NCBI GenBank assembly: GCA_029204225.1
Contig: CM055093.1
Coordinates: 29,399,777 to 29,463,776, forward strand
DNA length: 64,000 bases
Direction: 5' to 3'
DNA from: Diphasiastrum complanatum
Lineage: Eukaryota > Streptophyta > Lycopodiopsida > Lycopodiales > Lycopodiaceae
Made by a program: the position numbers and the translations under genes. Below are positions 1 to 10,869 of this stretch, in pieces. Below the pieces are notes generated by a model that did no database searches, was not told the DNA's origin, and saw only the letters and a list, made by a program, of their open reading frames with translations. Every line of letters begins with the position of its first letter. Position 1 is the stretch's first letter.

Positions 1-2540
1 CACCTACAAATATCGAGATTCACAATCATAGTATAAGGAGGATGCGTCATTGAGCAGGAAAAGGAGAAGGAGAACGTGGTGGGGCAAAAAGTTAAGAATG
101 ACAGAGATAAGGAAGATATAGATTCAAGGTTAAGGAAATAGTGAGGAATGACCCAGAAAAAGTTAGCGTGGTCCAAAGGAAGAAAGGGAGAGAAGAGGGT
201 GCGTGTCAGAAAATGCATGTGCAAGCTTGTGCATCTTTCATCATTGGAGGCAGTGGGTTCTTTTCCATCATAGCTACTCCAGCAAATGTTATCTGAACTT
301 TGCAAGATAGAATTTTGTTGATTTTTAGACTAAATTTGAGTGGAGTGAATCGGTGATTAGCTTTTCTTCACCATATTAGATTGATGTGCATATTTCATGG
401 CTTTTTGGGGATATTGAATTATTGATTGATTAACATATGATGAAATTAGCCGTGCTAGCAGTCACACTACCACGTGAATACAAAGGTCTGGGTTTATTAT
501 GCATACGACATAATCCAATATATCTAAAGATTGGGACGGCCTTGAAATCATTCCTATAAATTTGTATTGACCTTAGAATATATAAAGTGTCTTGAAAGTC
601 TTTAATGGTTACTAGCATGCAAAAATATAAACTAGAAACATGATTGTGTCATCTGCAGAACGTTGGGGCCAGAATTGAAATAAAAAAATTTGACCCATTG
701 TCTCTCATGCATTTTTTTTCTCTCCTGTCCATGCATTTAATTTTTGGGTGATTAGGTTTAGTTTGCAATCAGCTAATGGAAAAATTTATTACCACTAAAC
801 ATTTGGAAACTTTGTGGGGATTCCACACATGGAAGTCACGCACAAATTTGAATGTTGAATATCAAGCAAATGTATTTCTTTCATAGAACTTCCATTTGCA
901 TGTTAAACTATCTACTTTCATTGGAAATGGGTAATTGCATCATGCAACATCCATGTGCCATCCATTCAACTATCCATTTGCACAAGACCCTTCTATTCTT
1001 TAATGAACAAAGTGAAAACAATTTTAAAGTAAGACATCACACAAATGGTTTCTATCATCAAAAAGTTTCCTTGGGCAAAAAAATCCATGGGTTTTACAGT
1101 TGGCCTTTGATCACAATTATTGGTCTTTTAATAAGTGGTAAGTTGTAAGTTGTTGAAGACTTCTTTTCCTCCGCTTGAATTGAGGAGTTTGATGCCAATC
1201 TATGGCACAAATGAGGAAATATAAGTGAGATGAATTAAGATCTTTTGGGAAACTATTCAATATTGCTTTTGGAGTTGATTGACCTCAATAGGAGTCAATG
1301 AAGGGTTGCCACATGGCCAAAATAGATAGTCATGTAAATAGTATGTACATATTCAAAAACATGAGAATTGTCCACCTAAAGCTTGTTTGTGCCCAAAAGA
1401 AATTTCTCACTTTAAGAAAATAACAATGAATGTCTCTTTAGCCCCTCCAAAGTGAAACTGGTCTTTCAAATTGTATCAATAAAGAACATATTGGTTATTA
1501 ATAAAAAGTACCAAATAGTTTATTTTTACATTTTAGTCTATACTAAACACGGAATGTTTCACCCAAGGTGAAAATATAGGAATAGTCTTTGGTGCTTGCC
1601 AAAATATAATGCGTGATATTTTATTTTTGAAAATTTTGTAGAAAATTGAACTCAAAATATCTAACAAAAAGAGTTTTTTGCATATAGCATCCATGCACAT
1701 GTCAGAGTTTCTAGTTTCATAGGATATGGGTAGTTGCATGGATTATCCCATGCATTATCTATTCAATTGTCCATTTTTGCATATTCAAAAAGGTTAGAAT
1801 GATTTATGTAAGATCTTGTTGGGCTCAAAAGGACCTTCTAACCTTAATTAAGGTGGTTTCCTCTTTAGTCAAAATTACTTGAATATAGACACTGGTCTTT
1901 CAAAATGCACTAATAGAAAATGCATCGGTTGTTCAAGCAAAGTATCAACATGTGGTTCTAGACTTGTTAGATGTTTTGACATTTTAGCTCACACTAAACA
2001 TCCACATGGAAAATTTTAATGTAAGATGGAAATTTGGGAATGTCTATTAATACTTATAAAAAGAAATTGAATGACACTTAAATTTTTAGAAAATATGTAG
2101 AAGTTCCATGCATGGAATTTCCACACAAAATTGAACCAAAATATCTAGTGAATGTCTTTTTTGGAATGTCCAAACTGTCTATTTTTTGTGTTCTCAAGGT
2201 AATTACTTTGCCATTAAACACTAACAAAATGACATAAATTTTAAATCCTCAAGGAGAATTCAAGGCTAAGTCAATAAATACTTCCAAAATATATGCGTAG
2301 CTTGAAAGAGTCAATACTTAAAGATCAAGTCCATCCCCATCTAGATGAGGGCCCTCTCAATTGGTTTTTCTATTAGTATCATCAATGTGTTCACGTTTAT
2401 GGCTTCACTTATTATAGCATCTGTGTTGATCTTGTTTTACATGTCATACTCTTGAGCAATCATGTTTAGCCATACATTCCAAAGCACAATAATCCAAGTT
2501 AGGTTCCATGTCCTTTAGGTGTCACAATTCTTAGAATAGA
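1..2540. other. AT-rich intergenic DNA without recognisable genes
   Basis: No reading frame here has recognisable domains or sustained codon structure on either strand, and the short open frames are not convincing. The only structure seen is a set of degenerate repeats from about 0.8 to 2.2 kb, listed separately. No transposon termini were identified. Confidence 0.6.
790..2230. repeat. Three degenerate copies of an AT-rich repeat
   Basis: Three segments share a series of words in the same order: about 790-1000, 1545-1790 and 1990-2200. Each begins near ACTAAACA, continues through a phrase like CACAAATTGAA...AATATCTAG(T/C), and the first two go on to a TTTC.TTG/AGAA..GGGTAATTGCAT-like phrase and an ATCTATTCAA(C/T)(T/G)(A/G)TCCATTT phrase. 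The copies are strongly diverged. They may be an old tandem duplication or fragments of one unclassified element. Confidence 0.45.
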
Positions 2541-2544
2541 AAAG

Positions 2545-2700
2545 GATTTAGTAGCATCATGTGAATGGAAAACAGTTTGAGTTGTAGATGAGACATCCTC
2601 TCAAAGACTTGGGTGACATCTCTCCATATCCTTGTACTCCAATGGTAGAAGAGGTGAGCAATGTCTTCTTTTTCTTTTTAACATGGGTTGTAGATCCTTT
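2545..2700 (-). pseudogene. L1-type LINE remnant (zinc-binding RT tail)
   Basis: The minus strand encodes a short stretch, EDIAHLFYHW...RIWRDV, which matches the pattern of the zf-RVT domain at the C-terminus of ORF2 in plant L1-type LINEs (normally C-x2-C...E-x-HLF-x2-C...W). The second-half cysteine is replaced by Trp and no upstream RT motifs were found, so this is a degenerate fragment. It is unrelated to the LINE family at the end of the window. The call rests on one motif only. Confidence 0.4.
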
Positions 2701-2952
2701 GTGAAGTCATCCCAAATTGGCTCTAACAAGTAGGGGTTGTTGACATCCATTTCTCGATTAGCAACATCACTTGTCCTTTTGGATCTTCAAACAACATATA
2801 GATGAAGTGGCTATAGTGTTACTTCATTGTTCAATACATTTTTAACATGATATTTTCCTATGACTTGTTACATTTTATAACATTCATTTGTTTTTTTTTT
2901 TTACAATGATTTGTTATATTATCTAACATTGATTTGATTATTTTCTTTCAAC

Positions 2953-3653
2953 TGTGAAGAATTGCCAAAAATTGGCAAATCTAGCTTGATCAAAAACCAT
3001 GTAGAATAGTGTAAATTGTGTACACAAGTGGGTCCCACACATGTGAGGCCATGATGCCACATGGGAAACCCATCCTAATGTAGGTTAGGTCAAGTCAAGA
3101 GAGTTGGTCATGTCTATTTGGTGGTCATCCCTGCTTTATAGGACCTACACCTAAGTTTAAGGTGAAAATTTGACCAACTAGCTACCTACCAAGCATAACT
3201 CTAGGAAATAGACTAGGGTTTCATTTTAGGTCAAGGAGAGTGAGTTAACTTCCTTATTACATGCTGGAAATCCACCTTACTTCAAGAAGGAAGTCGAATT
3301 TTCTATGTATCCCCTCTCTCCATAGTGAGAAGATAGAAAATTTTTGGAGCTCATTGGCAATCTCAAGCTAGTTCACCATGTACATTGAGTTTTTGTGATC
3401 CAAATAATACCAAATCAATTTCTACTTGTTTCTCAGGTTGAAGGCCGTACTACATCTTGTAGTACACACGTGTGGGCTCGTATTTCAATGTTTATCAATG
3501 CTTTTGATTGTTAATGCTTGTTGTTTGTCAAATTGCCAATCTAGATCAACTTTTTTGTGTCTAGTTTTTTGATAGATTGTTAAGCAAGCATCCAATCACT
3601 CTTGTGGATCTTTTGTAGATCCATTTATGGTCCTAAAGTACAGTACTTTCACA
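2953..3653 (+). repeat. 5' LTR of the pol-less copia element
   Basis: Begins TGTGAAGAATTGCC and ends ACTTTCACA. It matches 6826-7524 along its whole length with scattered substitutions and one 2 bp indel. A polypyrimidine CCCCTCTCTCC stretch lies mid-LTR. No obvious strong TATA box was singled out. Confidence 0.93.
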
Positions 3654-3666
3654 TGGTATCAGAGCC
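3654..3666 (+). promoter_or_regulatory. Primer binding site (initiator Met tRNA)
   Basis: TGGTATCAGAGCC directly abuts the LTR end and is the standard plant copia sequence complementary to the 3' end of initiator methionine tRNA, which primes minus-strand DNA synthesis. Confidence 0.92.
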
Positions 3667-4459
3667 AAGTACAAGAGCATAAGCCATTGATCTAATGCAA
3701 ATCCATTTTTAGCAAGTTTTGGTGCTAAAAACTAGTATTGAGAGGGCAAGCTAGAATCTTGATTTTGGTGAGGAGATTTGATCCCAAACTTGGTAGGGGT
3801 CCAAATCCGTACTGTCCACATGTGTGGGCAGCTCTGAACCTGCATTTAATGCATGGTATTTATTTGATCCAAAAAAATTCAATTTGTGAGCTATTGGTGT
3901 AATTTTTGGTGGAGATCCTAGGATAATCTACCAAGATCATTTGCCATTGATTAGATTTGAATTTGTTTCATGGAATCTAATTAATCTAGGCTGATTTCAA
4001 GTCCTATTAAGGTTAAAAACAGGTCTTGAAAGTACACCAAGAAGGAAGAAAGAGATTAAGTCATTTTTTTGGTCCAAAAATAGCCAAATTTGGCAAGATT
4101 TGATTGTAAGTAGATTTCACATCATCTTATCTTCATTCCAACTTTGTGAGGGAGTGCTAGAACTGAGATTATAAGTCCATTTGTTGGATTAGAAATCTAA
4201 TTTGAGTGAAAAACTACAAGAGAGAGACCTTAGTGAGTTTCTAGAGACAATCAAATCCATTTCTTGGCAAGATTTGTTTGAAAGTAGTTTTCACTTCATC
4301 TTATCTTCATTCCAGCTTTGTGAGGGAGTGATAGAACTGTGATTATAAGTCCATTTGTTGGATTAGAAATCAAATTTTAGTGAAACACTGCAAGTGTGAG
4401 ACCTTTGTGAGTTTCAAGTCAATCGAATCTATTTCTTGTTTGTAGAAGTCACCAGTAAG
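3667..4459 (+). other. Untranslated leader of the pol-less copia element
   Basis: About 790 bp of AT-rich leader between the primer site and the gag ATG. It contains an internal direct repeat: a segment near 4090-4200 (GATTTG...TTTCAC(A/T)TCATCTTATCTTCATTCCA) recurs near 4268-4380, roughly 180 bp later. No ORF is convincing. Confidence 0.6.
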
Positions 4460-6019
4460 ATGGGATCTGCTGGAGCATACCTTCTAGAAGCTAGTGAGAG
4501 GTTGAATTCTACAAATTATGCTATTTGGAAGGTTAGAATGGAGTCACTCTTAGTGCTCCAAGACCTTTATGAGTTCTTGATTGAAGATGAAGATGAACCT
4601 CTAGGTGCACAGGAGTTAGCTAGATACAAGAAGAGATCTAGGCTTGCACTTCATTGTGTGAAGATGAATGTGAGCAATGATTTGTTGAGAGAAGTATCAG
4701 CTTGTACTAATGCTAAAGAGGCTTGGGAGTCTTTAAAATCAATCTATGAGTCTAGCAACACTTCTAGAGTTCTTATGCTTAGAAATCAAATTTTGCAAAG
4801 CATGAGGAGAAGTGAGGAGAGTGCACAGGATTATGTACTCAGAATCAAGTCTCTAAATAGGGAGTTGGCTTCCATTGGAGAGAAGATTCATGATGGAGAG
4901 CTTGTACAAATTGTCCTTAATGGTCTAGGAGATGACTTTGCAAATTTGGTCCAAAGTTTTGCCATCCAAGACACTTTGCCAACTATAGAAAAACTTCACA
5001 GTGTATTAGTGGCTGAAGAGTGTAGGATGCTCCATGCAAAATCTAGGATGAGTTCCTTGTCTTTGCAGGATGGTGATGAGAAAGCCAATTTCTCATTCAA
5101 GGGCAAAAAGAAGACCAATGGAAAGAAGAAGCATCCAAAGGAGGCCAAAGAAGAGGATGATGCATCAAGCTCAAAGGACAAGTCAAAGCAAAAATGCTTC
5201 TTTTGTGGAAAGAAGGGGCATTATGCATCTAAATGCTACAAGAGGATAAAAGCTCAAGTGGAGGAGGAAAAACAAGGAAACCTTGCAAAGGAGGAGGAGG
5301 AGGATGAAGTAGATGTATTCTTGATGGCATCTACATCCTCACCAACAAGCAATAGCAATTCAAGAGACAATTGGTGGATTGACAGTGGGGCTAGATCCCA
5401 CATGTCTTGTGAAAAGGACTTTTTCTCAACTTTACACTCATTCAATGATGTTAAAAAGTTTGTCTTTACTGCAAATGATGAAGAGTGTAGGATAGATGGT
5501 GTTGGCACCATCTCTTTGTGTCTAGAATCCTCAAAATGCATGGATCTAGAAAATGTCCTTTATGTACCATCAATCACCAAGAATATGCTTAGTGTTGGTC
5601 TACTCTTAGAAAGTGGTTTGGATGTCCACTTTAAGCATGGTGTTTGCTTCATCTTGAAGAATGATGTTTGCATTGCAAAGGGATTTAAACATGGAAGATT
5701 GTTTAAGTTGGAAGCTAGTGTTGCTTTTAAAAGAATGAGCTTGGCAAAGGAGGAGATCACTCAAGAGGAGATCTTGGCAAAGTGTGATCTTGCTTGCATT
5801 GAGGAGGAGCATCAAAAGGAGGAAGATCTTGAGGATCAGCCTCAAAGCATGAGAGTTCCAAGGGAGTCCTCAGTGACAATGTCCGAGTCATCAAATTGCA
5901 TCCAAATTGTCCATTCAAGTGTGCATCTTGCAAGGCTGGTGAGCATTGGAGAGTCTACTATCTTTGAATACTTTTTGGAAAGTATTAGTAGACATGAGGT
6001 GACTTGTTTCTTACCTTAA
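4460..6019 (+). CDS. Copia Gag-protease polyprotein (519 aa), lacking pol
   Basis: The ATG at 4460 starts MGSAGAYLLEASERLNSTNY, the usual beginning of a copia Gag (UBN2/gag-polypeptide domain, roughly residues 1-200). A CCHC zinc knuckle CFFCGKKGHYASKC follows around residue 245, then a retropepsin start WWIDSGARSHMSC near residue 310. The catalytic Asp-Ser-Gly is present, but the usual S/T after DSGA is Arg. Conserved protease-flank phrases (VLYVPSITKNMLSVG) follow, then a GAG-pre-integrase-like start (GFKHGRLFKLEAS). From about residue 430 the sequence leaves the copia family and becomes acidic and unrecognised, ending at a TAA. Gag should form the virus-like particle and the protease should process it. 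Integrase and RT are absent. An upstream in-frame TTG was not used as start because the ATG aligns with family starts. Confidence 0.88.
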   Translation: MGSAGAYLLEASERLNSTNYAIWKVRMESLLVLQDLYEFLIEDEDEPLGAQELARYKKRSRLALHCVKMNVSNDLLREVSACTNAKEAWESLKSIYESSNTSRVLMLRNQILQSMRRSEESAQDYVLRIKSLNRELASIGEKIHDGELVQIVLNGLGDDFANLVQSFAIQDTLPTIEKLHSVLVAEECRMLHAKSRMSSLSLQDGDEKANFSFKGKKKTNGKKKHPKEAKEEDDASSSKDKSKQKCFFCGKKGHYASKCYKRIKAQVEEEKQGNLAKEEEEDEVDVFLMASTSSPTSNSNSRDNWWIDSGARSHMSCEKDFFSTLHSFNDVKKFVFTANDEECRIDGVGTISLCLESSKCMDLENVLYVPSITKNMLSVGLLLESGLDVHFKHGVCFILKNDVCIAKGFKHGRLFKLEASVAFKRMSLAKEEITQEEILAKCDLACIEEEHQKEEDLEDQPQSMRVPRESSVTMSESSNCIQIVHSSVHLARLVSIGESTIFEYFLESISRHEVTCFLP

Positions 6020-6025
6020 AGATTC

Positions 6026-6466
6026 ATGGTGTTTATTACTTTGTATGACAAGACAATGAAATGGGATGCTTTGAAATCTACATTTGTTGTTGATAAAGCA
6101 ATTTCATTGGATAACTATTTTTGTAATAGTTTGAATAGTGTCATAAAAGATGAAACATCATTTGTATTGGAAATATTTGGGTCCACATGCTTTGAGCATG
6201 ATCATTCCAATGTAAGGACCAAAGATTATCCTATTTCAATGATAGGAATAATGGTAGTGTTTTGCTGTTCAAGTAGAGATTGTAGAATCTACTTGTTTTC
6301 AGCCAAAGAATTTGTCAATGGTGGAAATGTGATCTTTCAAGAGTGGAAGATTTGTAAACTTGAAGAAGCACCTTTGGATCAACACCTTATTCAATTCATT
6401 GATGGTCTGGAGTCAAGTCAAGTGGAGGAGCAAGCTCAAGACCCGAGGACTCAAGAAGAACCTTGA
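6026..6466 (+). CDS. Unrecognised ORF (146 aa) between gag-pro and the 3' LTR
   Basis: An ATG-initiated ORF begins 6 bp after the gag-protease TAA and lies in the same reading frame, so the two were probably one frame interrupted by a stop, or this replaces pol. The product (MVFITLYDKTMKWDALKS at the start, a Glu/Gln-rich tail at the end) shows no integrase, RT, RNase H or envelope-like features. There is one moderately hydrophobic stretch near ISMIGIMVVFCC but no clear signal peptide. It could be captured sequence or drifted pol. No function is assigned. Confidence 0.45.
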   Translation: MVFITLYDKTMKWDALKSTFVVDKAISLDNYFCNSLNSVIKDETSFVLEIFGSTCFEHDHSNVRTKDYPISMIGIMVVFCCSSRDCRIYLFSAKEFVNGGNVIFQEWKICKLEEAPLDQHLIQFIDGLESSQVEEQAQDPRTQEEP

Positions 6467-6825
6467 GTATCAAGATGGAGCCATCTAGGCTCAATCATAT
6501 GGATCAAGCAAGACAAGTTGTCTTTGGCAACATTATTTATGCACTTAATATTTTAATTGATGTATCTTAAAGTGCACAAAATGCCTTGGAATCCATGGCT
6601 TGGCATGATGTTTAGTTTTGAAGTGTGCTACATGTATATAGACACATTTATGGAACATCTTGTAAGGGATCGTCTAAGAGGTGGTGAAAGGTCCTTCGTG
6701 GACATCATTCTCTATTGGAGTCTCAAAAGTTCTTTCTTTGTAGCTGGATTTTTTAGACACTTCTAAAAGCTTTCATTGATCTATCAAGAGAGTTGTAAAT
6801 AGATCAAGCTAAATTTGAGGAGGAG

Positions 6826-7524
6826 TGTGAAGAATTGCCAAAAATTGGCAAATCTAGCTTGATCAAAAACCATGTAGAATAGTTTAAATTGTGTACACAA
6901 GTGGGTCCCACAAATGTGAGGCCATGATGCCACATGGGAAACCCATCCTAATGTAGGTTAGGTCAAGTCAAGAGAGTTGGTCATGTCTATTTGGTGGTCA
7001 TCCCTACTTTATAGGACCTACACCTAAGTTTAAGGTGAAAATGACCAACTAGCTACCTACCAAGCATAACTCTAGGAAATAGACTAGGATTTCATTTTAG
7101 GTCAAGGAGAGTGAGTTAACTTCCTTATTACATGCTGGAAATCCACCTAACTTCAAGAAGGAAGTCGAATTTGCTATGTATCCCCTCTCTCCATAGTGAG
7201 AAGATAGAAAATTTTTGGAGCTCATTGGCAATCTCAAGCTAGTTCACTATGTACATTGAGTTTTTGTGATCCAAATAAAACCAAATCAATTTCTAATTGT
7301 TTCTCAGGTTGAAGGCCGTACTACAGCCTATAGTACACACGTGTGGGCTCGGATATCAATGTTTATCAATGCTTTTGATTGTTAATGCTTGTTGTTTGTC
7401 AAATTGCCAATCTAGATCAACTTTTTTGTGTCTAGTTTTTTGATAGATTGTTAAGCAAGCATCCAATCACTCTTGTGGATCTTTTGTAGATCCATTTATG
7501 GTCCTAAAGTACAGTACTTTTACA
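6826..7524 (+). repeat. 3' LTR with adjacent polypurine tract
   Basis: The second LTR begins TGTGAAGAATTGCC and ends ACTTTTACA. It is immediately preceded by the purine-rich GAGGAGGAG (6817-6825), which would prime plus-strand synthesis. The following TCAAC (7525-7529) repeats the 5 bp in front of the 5' LTR. Confidence 0.93.
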
Positions 7525-7529
7525 TCAAC

Positions 7530-8012
7530 TTATTGGCTAAAAGCATGGTTTGGTAGTACAACATGGATTGTCAAGGACACTACCTTTTTTGGGTACAAAA
7601 GCACTCAAAGAAATGTTTATTGTTTAACATTCTAAACTGGGTCCACTAGAGATATGAAGAGACTATGACTGTTTGTAATAGATTTGCAGGTGTGTAATTG
7701 TAATAATTGCTTAATAATGTTGTGGGACAACAGGCGGCCGGCTTCTCTCTCTCTCGCTCTTGCTCTAGCTCTCGCAATCCAGCTTGCTCTCTCTCTCTCT
7801 CCTCGCGTTCGAAAGATCTCCCGATCTAGCCCTCTCTTTGATCGCATTCGCAAGATCTCTCAATATTGGTCTGATATACTTCTTTCTTGCTGATCGTGCT
7901 CTTTTTGATCACGTTGTGACTGATCCAGATCTTTCTTGCTGATCATGATTTGTTTGATCGAGCTCTTTGTCTGATCGATTAGTCTGTGCGTAGAATAGCA
8001 GATGATTCCAGC
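7530..8012. other. Non-coding segment with CT-rich stretches
   Basis: No gene was seen. 7741-7802 is enriched in CTCTCT words interrupted by GCTCTTGCTCTAGCTC, followed by repeats of GATC-containing words (GATCTCCCGATCTAG, TGATCGTGC, TGATCACG, TGATCGA) to about 7985. It could be the 5' leader of the broken ORF that follows. Confidence 0.4.
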
Positions 8013-8783
8013 ATGGATAGTTTTGAGGGCAATAATATATATTTCGCAGATTCAATTTTGGATATTCCAACAATTTTTCCTACAATGCATGAGACGTACA
8101 CAAGTGATCTCAATATGAAACCTCGTCACTGTGCCGACAAAGTTGCAATGAGGGACTATTGAGCTAGTAAGAAACGAGAACAGAGATTGAAAGAAAAAAA
8201 ATTTAGGAGGCTTGGAGATCAACCTTCAGTAGATGATGCCAGAACAAGAAAATGAATCTGTTTAGCTACGACAAAATATTGGCGAAGACATACACAACAA
8301 TTTTCAATAGGTATTCAGAAGGAGATATTCCAGGAACTACTTCTGCAACCAACTTTTCGGGAGCTACAAATATCATCTAATACTGTTGAAAGCAATCTTG
8401 TTTCTAACATCCGTAAAACCCTCAATCAAATTAAGGTGCCCCACTCGGCGAATGAACTTTTTGTGAAGAGATCTTCGCTTGTCATGGTACTAAATAAAGT
8501 TGATGGCACCACAAATCTCCCTCATCTGAGAATTGCAGGTGCTTTGGGTATTCATCGCAGAAATATTGTTGTAGCCAGTTCTCACCTTAACATTAAGGAC
8601 GAGGAGGAGGTTCTACCCTTGAGTGCCTATCAGAGACAATTGCCTAAAGGTAGCATAATCACGGCTCAGGTCAGGAAACTGGTGTATGCCTTTTGGAGCT
8701 CAGAAACTCGAGTGTCCCCCAACAAAAAAGACATATGCCGACAAAGGATTGGAAGAAACAATGCTAATCTTTTGCACTACTGA
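8013..8783 (+). pseudogene. Unknown 256-codon reading frame with two in-frame TGA codons
   Basis: One frame stays open from ATG 8013 to TGA at 8781 except for TGA at 8160 and 8253. Segments are basic (KKREQRLKEKKFRRLG), and near the C-terminus comes a well-formed region with LPHLRIAGALGIHRRNIVVAS followed by a TRVSPNKKDICRQRIG phrase. The pattern 'TRVSPNKKD..RRRIG' feels like a repeated, uncharacterised plant or transposon-borne family, but I cannot name it from the sequence alone. Both stops could be CGA-to-TGA changes. The neighbourhood (CT-rich leader before, tandem repeats after) suggests a mobile origin. Confidence 0.45.
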
Positions 8784-9189
8784 ATCTAATCTTTGATACT
8801 CCTGCTGTTTGGAACTGTTTTGTAGTTTTTACTCAACTAATATTTTGCTCTTTTGGACTTTTGGGACTATTGATACTTGTAGAAGCTTATAAACAACTAT
8901 TTATTTTCTATTTGGTACTTATAAAAACTTGTGTAAGATATACTTTTGGTACTTTTGGTACTCTATATTCTTTTCAAATAACTTGTCTTTCTGTTGTTTG
9001 GACCTCATGGAACATTTTCTACTTTTGGTGTGTAGAAAGTACTGTTGTTTGTTGCTCTTTGGTGCTTTTGATAGTTTTGGTAGTTTTTAAATATTTTTTT
9101 CAATCTGTTGTTTGCAACATTTTGGTACTTTTCGATCTACTAGCATTTAGCTGTTTGGTGCTTTTTAATATTTTGGAACTTTTGGGCAT
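8784..9189. other. T-rich spacer with TTTGGTACTTTT words
   Basis: Low-complexity sequence rich in TTTTGGTACTTTTG/TGTTTGG words that leads into the tandem array downstream. Open frames here are leucine/phenylalanine-rich by composition only and have no domain features. Confidence 0.5.
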
Positions 9190-10494
9190 TGAATGTTTGT
9201 GTTGGTACTACTGGAACTTATCGTGTAACAATTTTAATAATACAGACTACCAAAATAGGTGTTTTAATATCTCGTGTCTTATTTTCATTCTAACATCATG
9301 CAAATTAGTCTACTGAGATTTATAGTGTGTACCATATTTATTTTAGAATCTATAGTATTTGGTTTTATTTTTTTAAAATTTTGTCGTATTTGCAGTTTTC
9401 ACACGAGCCGATTCGGTCCTTTTTGGTATTGCTTTAGTGTTGTTACACCAATTGATAGTATTACTCCAGTAGTCGGGTACTAATTTTACAAATTTTGTAC
9501 TATTTTGGTACTATTTTTGTGTTGGTAAAATTCTTGAATACAAAATAATGGTACTACAATAACTTATCGTGTACCAATTATGATCCTCCTGACTACCAAA
9601 TTAGGTTCTTTTATGGTAAGTTTCTCATTTTTATTTTAAAATCTACCAAATAGCTACTATATAGACTTCTCGTGACCATATTTTACACATAAAACTATTA
9701 AATTAGGTACTTTTGTCTTTATATTTATTTGTGTTCGCAGCTCGCATACAATCCTTAGTGGTCTTTTCAGTACTATTTTAGTGTTATTTACCAATTGGTG
9801 GAATCTAAGCTTTAGTTACTACCAATTTTACAAGATTCGTACTATTTTTGTAATGTTTACGTGTTCCTAAAACTTTTGAGTACCAAAGATTGGTACTATT
9901 TGAACCTATCGTGTAACAATTTTGATCCTCCAAACTACCAATTAAGGTTCTTTAACTTTCTGCATGTTTAGTACTTTGGTACTATAAGATGCTCTGGTAC
10001 TTTGGTACTACCTGCATATGATGCTTTGGTACTACCTGCAAGTACTTTCTACCTTCCTGGTACTACCTGTGTATGATACTTTGGTACTACCTGTATATGA
10101 TGCTTTGGTACTACTTGCAGGTACTTTCTACTTGTAACACAATAAGACTTCTTGAATATAGATTAGTGGTAATGGGAATACTCCTCACGTTCACTTTGAA
10201 GATGTTAACAATGATTTTAATGCAGAAGGAATCTTTAAGAGGTTTCGAGTGAACTATTGAGCTGCACCAGTGTCGGGTAGTAATTTTACAAATTTTATAC
10301 TAGTTTGGTATTATTTTTGTGTTGGTAAAACTCTTGAATACAAAAGAATGGTACTACAGTAACTTATCGTGTACCAATTCTGATCCTCCTGACTACCAAA
10401 TTAGGTTCTTTTATAGTAAGTGTCTCATTTTTATTTTAAAATCTACCAAATAGGTACTATTTAGACTTCTCGTGACCATATTTTATGCATAAAA
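9190..10494. repeat. Tandem array of about 345 bp GGTAC-rich units
   Basis: The phrase GGTACTACWRWAACTTATCGTGTAMCAATT recurs at about 9204, 9551, 9893 and 10350 with surrounding sequence in the same order, giving units of about 345 bp with an expanded last spacing. The pair 9472-9690 and 10274-10494 is the most similar (over 200 bp, few differences). Between units 3 and 4, 9975-10130 is a microrepeat of CTTTGGTACTACCTGCATATGATG-like words. GGTAC/GTACC words pervade the array from about 8880. Confidence 0.75.
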
Positions 10495-10869
10495 CTTGAT
10501 CGAGATACATGAGGACTTGTTCGTCACTCATTACCTCATCATTCACCGAGAGAATACCGTTTTACAAAAAGTGGGTTGCAGAAATACTAGGTTACCTGGG
10601 CACCAAGCTACAGAAATCGGGTCTATCATCATTAATGGAATGTCGATGGGTGTCTCTATGTCTGTAACAGATAGGAGAATATATGTGTCTTCTGCGATAG
10701 TTTCTATCAGGCATCTATTTGAGTCAGCATAGTCCACAATGGCCAGTGTTTGTCCCCAATTGATGATATCAGTTGATCACGTATAGTGTCCTTTCGGCAT
10801 GATTGGAACACTATTGGAGGCGTGTTATGTGGTGGATGACCTATCATCATAAACCTTGGCGAGCTTAAC

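Larger units (their letters stand above)
2953..7524 (+). mobile_element. Complete but pol-less Ty1/copia LTR retrotransposon
   Basis: A 4.57 kb element is bounded by two direct LTRs of 701 and 699 bp, both TG...CA. It has a tRNA-iMet primer site directly after the 5' LTR, a purine-rich tract directly before the 3' LTR, and a perfect 5 bp target duplication TCAAC (2948-2952 and 7525-7529). Inside lie a gag-protease ORF and a second unrecognised ORF. No integrase, reverse transcriptase or RNase H motif was found. The LTRs differ at roughly 15 positions by eye, so insertion is fairly recent but not fresh. By structure it is a GAG-carrying non-autonomous element that would depend on a related copia for pol functions. 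Confidence 0.93.

Noticed and set aside
852-1148. 98-codon plus-strand frame
   Set aside because: No motif and AT-rich composition. It overlaps a degenerate repeat also found near 1690 without frame conservation.
6557-6766. Third ORF inside the pol-less copia element
   Set aside because: Short, unrecognised and next to the purine tract. Not supported beyond chance.
8861-9483. Long hydrophobic frames that look like membrane proteins
   Set aside because: Cys/Phe/Leu/Val richness follows from TTTGGTACTTTT words, and the frames extend into a tandem repeat array.
9190-10494. CRISPR-like repeat-spacer array
   Set aside because: Units are long, degenerate and contiguous in a plant nuclear context, without short identical repeats and unique spacers.
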